From Silene latifolia (taxonomy: Eukaryota > Streptophyta > Magnoliopsida > Caryophyllales > Caryophyllaceae), in the NCBI RefSeq assembly GCF_048544455.1, contig NC_133536.1:39574652-39638651 (forward strand): a stretch of DNA of 64,000 nucleotides, given 5' to 3'. Position numbers and translations under genes: made by a program. Positions 58,117-64,000 of this stretch are shown in pieces; the first letter of the stretch is position 1; each line of letters begins with the position of its first letter. The notes under the pieces were generated by a model that was given only the letters and a program-made list of their open reading frames with translations, was not told the DNA's origin and did not search any database.

Positions 58117-59601
58117 TGATACGTGCCTAATGTATAGTCTTTTTAGCCTATTTCAGCACGTATTTCTATGCATTTTTCATATTGTTTTTATGATATTTTG
58201 CCCCGAATTGGCTACTTTGGTTCGTTTTGTCCATTTTGTAGAAATGAACGCGAAAGTAGTGGAATCGTACCCTTTTTCGTCCTGTTTGCATGCATTTAGA
58301 GAAGATGGGATTTTCCTGAGTGAGATACTGTGTTTGGAAGCGTTGTGGCACGCAATACGAGGCACTTAGACGCGGTTTTGAGCTGAAATGAAGTCAAGTC
58401 ACTCGATCGAGTTGTTTTCCACTCGATCGAGTGATTTCTATATCCAAGAAGTGGTCGATCGAGTACTTTGTACTCGACCCTTATGCTGTAGAAAGAGCTG
58501 TTGCTCGATCAAGTAACTTTTCAGTCGATCGAGCTGTTTTGGCTGAAGGATTGGTCGATCGAGTGGTTTTAATCCACTCGATCGAGTGGTTTTTATGGGT
58601 TTGGGCTTTAATTAGCCCGCGTGATGTTTTATTTCGCTAAACTCTTTTGCTTTGCTATTTAAGCACGCTTTACTAGGTTAATTAGGATCATCTTTCATAC
58701 TATCAAACACTCTACTGTTAAACATTATTACGCTGCTTTTCTTCCTCTACTGTTACTTTATTTCGGGATTGCTTTTACTCGGATTTTGTGTTCTTTACGC
58801 CGGATTCGCATTGATTGTAATTCCTTCTCTTCCTTTAATAATAATTAATCATTTGGTTACTTTAATTTTCCTTGTTTGTGTCATTATTTCTTTTGCCCTA
58901 ATTTTCTTTATTGCAATTTATTGTTTATTTATAATGTTTTCTGCTGGGAATTTAATTGCTGGTAGTTTAATCACCGATATGAGTAGCTAAACCCCCTTCA
59001 TGTTGGGATTAGGGGATCTGCGGTAGAAATGCGACGATGTAGTGAATGAATTAGACGAATTGATTACGAGACTCTGTCACTATAGCAATTTAATTGTATT
59101 TATCCGACCTAGTTGAGTGCACGCTTCTATGTCACCCTTTAATCTGGCTAAAATTAATCATGGATCGAAAGATTAGACTAAATAAGGCCTGCTATAAACA
59201 GTAGACTACCCTAATGAGGATGAAAGTTAAGTTAGTGGTATTTTAGGATAGAAAGTGGACCGAAAGGACCTTTCAACATCCGTCTCACATTATTTCGTCT
59301 GAATCATTTACAGCTGAGTCGCAGGACTACCGTAGTGAACCGAAATCCTGACATGTCCCTCTCTTCTTGATAGTTTAAACCGATTTTCTGCCCTTATTGC
59401 TTTTGTTTTTATTTCTTTTTCCTTTAAATCTCGTAGTTTAGAAATCAATTCAACAAAACCCCTCAATTGTTACCGTAGGATTAGAATTAGGCAACTGTTA
59501 ATTACATTACCTCCCTGTGGATTCGATACTCGACTGCCTCTGCTACATTTTAGTTGAGACCGTTAGGTTTTATCTTTGATAGGGTTGCGATAGCTGTGTC
59601 A
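58117..59601 (+). mobile_element. Athila-like solo LTR inside the Ogre/Tat LTR
   Basis: 1,485 bp, TGATACGTGCC to CTGTGTCA, the same family as 51699-53172, with the perfect 5-bp duplication CCTTA (58112-58116, 59602-59606). The uninterrupted counterpart at 9384-11832 has a single CCTTACACATTG at this point, which proves the insertion. It contains palindrome cluster 5. Confidence 0.96.
58400..58592. repeat. TCGATCGA palindrome cluster 5
   Basis: Six exact TCGATCGA copies and two variants, arranged much as in cluster 2. Confidence 0.95.
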
Positions 59602-59606
59602 CCTTA

Positions 59607-61464
59607 CACATTGTTTGGTACCGTCATCGTGCATTAAATCACTTGACCTACCACTTCGACCACTACACCATCACTAAACTTTTAAAACACTCTTTTACTT
59701 ACCAAAACGATTTTAAACCGAGTTTTTTCCGATCAAACGAGTTGTTACACTTACGTCGGTCACTCGCCATAACGAAACATGTAAGTATGAGGGTGTAAAA
59801 ATCATCTTTTATTGTGTTTTCATTTGTTTCATGACTCTAACATACTAAAACATGCATAACATGAACCAAAACATGGAATAAACGGGCCAAAACTGATTTT
59901 TGGTCTGAAGCAGAAGCCCCTTAGGTCGCAAACTAGCTCGCGCCTAAATGGGGTATTCAGACCAGAAATCAACCGTGTTTGTTCTCGTCATTCCCTTAAT
60001 CCATTTTTCATATTTGTAATCGGTTTTTACCATTTCAAGTATTTTCGAAACCTTTTTGTTTCATTTCACATGTTTTAACCATAAAGCATTTTTCACCCTT
60101 GGTTCTTCATACCATGACGGTTAAATCCGTGTTTCGGTGATAATAATTGGTTAATGACATTTAGAAGGTATTTTAAAGCCTTTTATTTCATTTCCTCACA
60201 TTTTCAAACAAACATATTAGTCACCAACACAAAATCATCCTTGGTTCTACATACCATGCCGAATTTTAACCCGGGTACGATGACGAGTATCGACTAATTA
60301 CATTCAAAACGGACTTAAAACAATTAGTCCATAATCACTTTTCAAAACTATTCATGTCAAGTTTGTCAAATCGAACCCGACACCGAATATTATCAAATAA
60401 TGATGATTATTCGAGTCTAGTTCTTCAAATCAATAAATGCGGTCTAAACGACCCTTTCAAAACCAAACCGGGTTCAAATACCCATTTTCAACACGTTTTA
60501 TAACGTTTTCTAAATAGTCAGAACACGGCATACAACCGTTGGCTAACCCGTGCCTCAAGCAGGCTCCCCATTTCTCATTTTCAAAACCAGAGGGACGCCC
60601 ATTACACCGCCGGCTGGCTCGCGCCTCTTATAGCCGTCTCGTACAGGGCCTGTTTCCTTCCAGCATTACTCTAGGACAATCCCGACTCCGGCTAACCCGG
60701 ATATAGGACGGATCAGATGACTATTCAATTATTCAAAACCATATTTGCCAAATGCCTTACTAAGACAAATGGATCATGTTATGCACCCTAAACCTAATAC
60801 GGTAAATGGATGTTTAATTTCCGTCTTGCATGCAAATCAACCATTAATCCAGCTCGACATCTTATACTTGATAGTTGGATTAAATTAACCGACTTAGAAA
60901 GCTCTCACATGTTAGGTTTAAATCATTGGATGCGCATTCATGTATTTAAACCGTTTTATCAACTTTTGCATTCAACCAACCAAGATCGATCAGTAGAGGC
61001 CGCTAAACACGGGCGGAATTGGGTGTCTGATTAAAGGGCTTCATAATGCGTACCTTCACCTCTTACTCAGAAACTTTGGATAGTGGACGACCTTATCCAG
61101 GGCGTACGAGAGTCATTCTAGAGATAGGATGCTAAAGAGGGACGATTTCCTTATCTTTACTACCTATGTCAAATGCTGCTTTGTGCTTCGATTTGACCGA
61201 GGTATAAAGTGGATTTCGAATGGGTTCCAGGCATCCCACAAATGCTTGGTGGCGACTCCGAACATCTCTAATCGTTTCGAGACCCTTACCGAGACGAAAC
61301 CGACCGATCTAAAACGATCCGGTCGAAAGCATCTTTACGCCGCCGAGCGTGGCTTTCAAAAGACCGTTGCATGTCCACAGATTGGCCTGGCGTGCAGGTG
61401 GCTCGTGACCGCGGATTGGTAGGTGGCCCCAAATCCACAGACCGAGACGTGGCCCATGCCCACA
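59607..61464 (+). repeat. Ogre/Tat-like LTR, right segment
   Basis: Continues the LTR of 57475 up to CCCACA before the primer site. The last 100 bp has two CACAGATTGG words, so the exact LTR end may be 61379 or 61464. Confidence 0.8.
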
Positions 61465-61467
61465 GAT

Positions 61468-61485
61468 TGGCGACTCCGCTGGGGA
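61468..61485 (+). other. Primer-binding site (tRNA-Arg), Ogre type
   Basis: TGGCGACTCCGCTGGGGA, complementary to a plant tRNA-Arg 3' end as used by Ogre elements. Confidence 0.88.
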
Positions 61486-61994
61486 TAACTAGGACACTTA
61501 CGTCTTTGTGATCCCTAGATGGCGAGACTCGAACGAGGTCTTGGTTGGAATGCATTAATTGATATTACGGTCACGGTCGGGTTTCCTTGTCCGGGCCCAC
61601 AACCAAACGCTTTTCGACCAGTTGGCTCGTTTCGTCGGCGTGAGTTTTCTCATCCCCGCTTTCCGAATCCCGATTGAGTCAAGCATACCGTTGACGTTAC
61701 ACATTTCTGTTCCGCCAAAGAGCTTTCATCACTTTCGAGCACGAGGCTAGGGCACCCTCCTTACACATTTTGTTTGGATTGGTATCCCTCTCGCAAATCG
61801 GGGTTTGATTGCTTGGTGTGTAACCCACCCTTCTAAGCCAAAACCCGTGTCAGCATGATGCATAATATAATGAACTGTGAGTGCTTATGTGCTATCTGAT
61901 CATAAGTCCTTCCGTGTCATTTTCAACTTTCAAAAACACCCTTTTCGCGCCGTTATAATGGCCATTTCAAAACTCGGTCTTTCGCCGACCGATT

Positions 61995-62240
61995 CACGCC
62001 TTCCTAGGCCGTCGTAATGACGATTTTTCAAATCCCGTTTTGTATAACCATTTCAACACGCCTTCCTAGGCCGTCGTAATGACGATTTTTCAAATCCGGT
62101 TTTGTATAACCATTTCAACACGCCTTTCTAGGCCGTTGTAATGATTTTCAAATCCGGTTTTGTATAACCATTTCAACACGCCTTTCTAGGCCGTCGTAAT
62201 GACGATTTTTCAAACCCGGTTATGTATAATCATTTCAAAT
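61995..62240 (+). repeat. 62-bp tandem repeat in the Ogre/Tat leader
   Basis: Four copies starting CACGCCTT at 61995, 62057, 62119 and 62177 (units 62, 62, 58 bp), each with CTAGGCCGTYGTAATGA and TTGTATAACCATTTCAA. Degenerate units extend on both sides. Confidence 0.92.
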
Positions 62241-62860
62241 CGCCTTTTTACGCCGTTATAATCGCCGCCTCTAGACACGGATTTTAACCCGTTTTGCGCC
62301 GACAAAGGCTTTCTTTCAAAACCCGAGAAAAGCACACACCCTTTTCTCGAGACACTTTCAGATCCCGAGGACCATGCACCGTCCCCGAGACCTTTTCAAA
62401 CGTTTCAAACTCGATTTTCAAAACATACAATTTTGAATTTCAAAACCGTCTTGGGAAGCAACACACTGTTTTCCGAGCCGACTCAAACTCAAACCGTCTT
62501 TTGCAAATAAACTTAAGACAACCCTTTTCAACTGATCGACTTGCGGAGATTTCTATCTTCGGAAGCCGCCCATTTAAGCGACAAATGAATCTTTTTGGAT
62601 ATTCCTATTTTTGAAATCTTCAGTCCAGCATTCCAATTCCGCCTCGTGTCTATCGAGTCAAAGCAAGCTTACTTATGGGTCTTTACTTATGAGTCGTCTC
62701 ATCACGAGACCCGTCCAATGGCGTCACGCCGTCATGTTGGACTCGTGTCAAAGGTTCGGTCAAACACCGTCACGTCATAAATCGAGTCAGCACCGAGGGA
62801 CCACACACGGTCACTGATCGGGTCCATTTCGTGTTCACAATTAAGTATATGTGGTCGTTG

Positions 62861-64000
62861 GTCAATGGTCGATACAAAACACAATTTATACTCCACAAAC
62901 AACTCTACAATTAGTAAAGAGGCAAGTAAAGGTCGGATCCCAAGGGACGGGTATTGAAATGAGAATTCTATTGTAACTAGTAGTGTCTAGGGGTGTCACA
63001 AATTGGGTTGATGTAGAAGGTTACTAAACTAAAATAACAATGAAAATAAACTAGCAAGATGAATAAAATAAGGGGTGTAAACAATTGATTAAAGGCACTA
63101 GGGTGTCATGGGTTCATAGGGGAATCATGGGATATGATCATACAAACATGTTCTCAAATTATAAGCAAGCAATTATTGTTGTGATGGATTGAGTTGGGTT
63201 ATGTCTTACAATCCTAGGAAAGTTTGGGTCCCGGAGCCGAATCGATTAGATTGTACAACACCTACAAGTCGACTTAATCTTTCCTACTCAACACATGCAT
63301 GGTCTAACAAGACTCGAGTTGGGTTATGTCTTACAAGTCTCATTGAAAGGATAGGAGATGATAGTAAATGCAAGGATTCATAGGCTTAGCATTTCATCAA
63401 ATATAACATGTGCATGTATTAAGATCAAAACAAGCAAGCAAATAAGATATGAAAGCATATTGATTTAAGCATGAATCATTCCCCATGTTGGTTTCCCTAA
63501 TCACCCATTAACCCTAGCTAAGAGACTACTCACTCATTATCATGTTGATCATGCTAGCAAGGTTGTCAATCATACTAACAATATGAAACATGATGAATAA
63601 ATGAAAGTAATTAACAATAATTAAAAAGGGATTAAGAGATTATACCTACTAATGATTCCAAAATAATAATGCAAAGAATAATAGAAGAACTTGATGATTG
63701 ATGGAAGGTTGTCAATCTCCCAATAAACCCAATAATCTTCTAATTACCCAAAATAAAGGAAGAACAAGAGAGAGATTAAAGAACTAAAACTTGGATTAAA
63801 ACTTGATTAATACTTGATTACAATATTGAAGAGAGATTTGATTGATATTAACTACTCTAAATATTGATAAGAAGAACATGCTCCTCTAATTAGACTAATG
63901 GGGTATTTATAGTGAAAATTAGGGAGGATGCATTAGGGTTAACTAAGGGCTAAACTAGTAATTACACTTTTTAAGTTGAGCAAGGAGGACCCGGTATTTT
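62861..64000 (-). mobile_element. Unidentified LTR, minus strand, runs off the window
   Basis: Minus-strand reading has a TATA-like TATAAATACCCC near 63911-63900 and ends with CCTTGGGATCCGACCTTTACTTGCC and an AT-rich tail near 62870, a layout like Athila-group LTR ends (CCCTGNGGA-CGA-CTTGCC). The start lies beyond 64000. A GAGTTGGGTTATGTCTTACAA word occurs twice (63189, 63316). No primer site could be fixed. Confidence 0.5.

Larger units (their letters stand above)
57475..62860 (+). mobile_element. Ogre/Tat-like Ty3 element, left end
   Basis: LTR 57475-61464 (about 2.5 kb of its own sequence plus a nested solo LTR), then a primer site for tRNA-Arg (TGGCGACTCCGCTGGGGA, 61468-61485), then a long leader with tandem repeats. 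This primer site and long leader are typical of Ogre elements. Coding parts are not reached, because a different LTR begins near 62860. A partial fossil that interrupts the Athila-like element. Confidence 0.82.

Noticed and set aside
36096-58592. CRISPR-like regularly spaced palindromes
   Set aside because: The repeat is only 8-12 bp, the spacings vary, the spacers are related between copies, there are no cas genes and the DNA is plant nuclear. It is an element-specific motif array.
61129-61422. 97-codon protein MLKRDDFLIF... also found in reverse at 9355-9636
   Set aside because: It recurs only because both copies lie in the same Ogre/Tat LTR; LTRs of this family are not known to code, and the frame ends differ.

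Overview
The window is a stretch of plant nuclear DNA that is almost entirely transposable elements. The evidence is plant-type L1 LINEs with DUF4283 and zf-RVT domains, Tekay, Athila-like and Ogre/Tat-like LTR elements, a Copia element, a CACTA DNA transposon, Cassandra and SMART-type mini-elements, several MITEs, and one intron-containing GATA factor gene of plant class I. It reads as a eudicot. The abundance of Ogre/Tat and Athila-like copies would fit a large Caryophyllales genome, but I cannot prove the species.

Layout, left to right: two sister hAT-like MITEs (375-558, 611-758) and a Mutator-like MITE (877-1452); a full-length L1 LINE on the minus strand (1839-8029) between perfect 13-bp target duplications; an AT-rich stretch with an AAGTTAAGTTC array and an ATT microsatellite; an Ogre/Tat-like LTR on the minus strand (9384-11832); a 5'-truncated LINE (11833-12138 and 23074-23290) split by a 10.9-kb Tekay chromovirus (12139-23073); an intergenic zone with three related Mutator-like MITEs, a 299-bp SMART-type element, an intact Cassandra element and a hAT-like MITE; the GATA gene (29919-31077), the only convincing host gene; a Copia element (32583-34234, resuming at 44424) split by a 10.2-kb CACTA transposon (34235-44423). 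The CACTA element is itself invaded by an Athila-like solo LTR and a LINE fragment. The right third holds a Tat-like LTR, a second Tekay-like element on the minus strand, an Athila-like element (51699-57474), an Ogre/Tat-like element (from 57475) whose LTR contains another solo LTR, and an LTR that runs off the window.

Two things stand out. First, the CACTA element carries, between two arrays of its AACGGTT-type subterminal repeats, a small intronless gene for an XS-domain protein (43320-43754), the RNA-binding fold of the SGS3/IDN2/FDM silencing proteins, next to a second short gene of unknown kind. The same element has a long multi-exon gene joining an En/Spm-type transposase region to a C48 (Ulp1-like) protease whose presumed catalytic Asp reads Asn; I see no TNP2 transposase. 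A transposon-borne XS protein could act on the host silencing pathway, which is an inference. Second, one Athila-like family carries about 36 exact copies of the palindrome TCGATCGA in five clusters, in LTRs, in a coding linker and in untranslated internal DNA, spaced 20-31 bp. This suggests a DNA-level role rather than a protein-level one.

Target duplications give a clear relative order: Copia, then CACTA, then the solo LTR in the CACTA gene intron; truncated LINE, then Tekay; Athila-like element, then Ogre/Tat, then Athila-like solo LTR; SMART-like relic, then Cassandra.
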